Positions 63,440 through 64,000 of a stretch of 64,000 nt of DNA are shown here, piece by piece. Both the position numbers and the translations under genes were made by a program. Position 1 is the stretch's first letter. Every line of letters starts with the position of its first letter. The stretch comes from CALCKU01 sp964607445. Its GTDB lineage: Bacteria > Pseudomonadota > Alphaproteobacteria > Caulobacterales > Maricaulaceae. The DNA lies in the NCBI GenBank assembly GCA_964607445.1, contig CAZSKN010000006.1, forward strand, positions 1-64,000. The letters are read 5' to 3'. The notes under the pieces were generated by a model that was not told the DNA's origin, ran no database searches, and saw nothing but the letters and a program-made list of their open reading frames with translations.

Positions 63440-64000
63440 TTATTTCCTTAATATCGGGGCAAAATCTTCTGATATAACGCCGGCTGTCGCTTTCGCCGCT
63501 CCAACGACTCCTGGTACACCCGCTCCAGGATGCGTACCCGCGCCGACAATATACATATTATCGATAACATCATCGCGGTTGTGAGGCCTGAACCAAGCGG
63601 ATTGAGTTAAGACAGGTTCAACAGAAAATGCACTCCCTAAATGTGAATTCATTTCATCTCTGAAACCAAATGGGGTCAGCGTTTTAAGCACAGTCAAATC
63701 CCGGTTTAAATTCGGAATGGCATGAGCCTCCAAATAATCCAAAATCTTTTTCGTATATTTCGGCCCTACATCATTCCAGTCAATATCAGCATGCCCTAAA
63801 TGTGGCACAGGTGACAAAACATAATAAGAAGAGCACCCTTCAGGTGCCATAGTTTTATCAGTCACACACGGCGCATGCAGATAAAGTGAAAAATCATCGG
63901 GTAACTTTTTACCTTTGCCAAAAATTTCAGCAATCAGGTTCTTATAGCGCTTCCCGAGCAGAATAATATGGTGTTTCATATCAGGATGTTCGGCTTTAAG
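63440..64000 (-). CDS. crtI: phytoene desaturase (C-terminal part, cut by window edge)
   Basis: The C-terminal 186 codons are present and the frame is open to base 64000, so the gene continues outside the window. An internal ATG at 63979 is not the true start. Landmarks are DDFSLYLHAPCVTDKTMAPEG, YYVLSPVPHLG and the FAD-binding C-terminal motif NMYIVGAGTHPGAGVPGVVGAAKA, all typical of bacterial CrtI. It introduces four double bonds in phytoene to make lycopene. The stop is followed at once by the 62-codon gene. Confidence 0.93.
   Translation of the reverse strand, partial: LKAEHPDMKHHIILLGKRYKNLIAEIFGKGKKLPDDFSLYLHAPCVTDKTMAPEGCSSYYVLSPVPHLGHADIDWNDVGPKYTKKILDYLEAHAIPNLNRDLTVLKTLTPFGFRDEMNSHLGSAFSVEPVLTQSAWFRPHNRDDVIDNMYIVGAGTHPGAGVPGVVGAAKATAGVISEDFAPILRK

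Noticed and set aside
1..64000. CRISPR array, tRNA or rRNA genes, integrase or transposase
   Set aside because: No regularly spaced direct repeats, no cloverleaf-like sequence in the gaps examined by eye, and no integrase or transposase motif in any translated frame.

Overview
The window looks like a chromosomal segment of a heterotrophic, probably aquatic alphaproteobacterium of the Hyphomonadaceae/Maricaulales type. This is inferred from the mfd-sdhE-recG neighbourhood, large Caulobacter-type TonB-dependent receptors, the cysG-DUF2849-cysI-DUF934/cysH sulfur operon and a carotenoid ketolase/hydroxylase cluster. The genus is not fixed. The sequence is moderately AT-rich and gene-dense. No rRNA, tRNA, CRISPR array, IS transposase or phage gene was seen.

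Layout. 0-2.4 kb (minus strand): start of a probable FecR-type gene, an ECF sigma factor, a lactonase-like metallo-beta-lactamase lipoprotein and a peroxiredoxin-like protein. 2.5-11.1 kb: a long minus-strand catabolic run (TonB receptor, TetR/CerR regulator, cyclase-family hydrolase, MFS carrier, GST, acetoacetate-CoA ligase, short-chain dehydrogenase) that looks built to import an organic substrate and route acetoacetate or 3-hydroxybutyrate units to CoA. 11.5-14.2 kb: a decaying accessory strip with intact MarR and DsbA/HCCA-isomerase genes, a multiply frameshifted SDR pseudogene, a truncated ketosteroid-dehydrogenase-like flavoprotein and a third probable gene remnant. 14.5-16.2 kb: a TPR/2OG-Fe(II) oxygenase. 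16.2-21.6 kb: assimilatory sulfate reduction operon under a divergent XRE-cupin regulator, with a perfect 16-bp palindrome between them. 21.6-41.8 kb: mostly housekeeping genes (thrC, hemH, a bacterial ACE-like peptidase, a degenerate PleD-like protein, mfd, sdhE, recG, kdsA), plus a cysK-sseA-metC sulfur amino-acid cluster and a CE15-like esterase lipoprotein.

42-55.4 kb: a complete galactoside-utilisation locus. A TonB receptor, alpha-galactosidase (GH36), beta-galactosidase (GH42) and sodium/solute symporter lie on one strand below a DeoR/GlpR repressor gene, with divergent galT-galK-galE. A near-identical 19-bp GlpR-like site lies in front of both galT and the receptor, so one repressor probably controls both arms.

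55.4-57.9 kb: a single gene fusing a diacylglycerol kinase (DgkA) to an OpgB/MdoB-type phosphoglycerol transferase. It joins the DAG-producing and DAG-recycling steps of the membrane-derived-oligosaccharide cycle in one polypeptide and is the most striking feature of the window. 58-64 kb: carotenoid genes. crtE, a two-gene ABC-2 exporter, crtW and crtZ are translationally overlapped on the plus strand. They converge on crtI (cut by the window edge), an unrecognised 62-codon gene with a good ribosome binding site, and crtB. This implies ketolated and hydroxylated carotenoids (astaxanthin type). A lycopene cyclase is not in the window.
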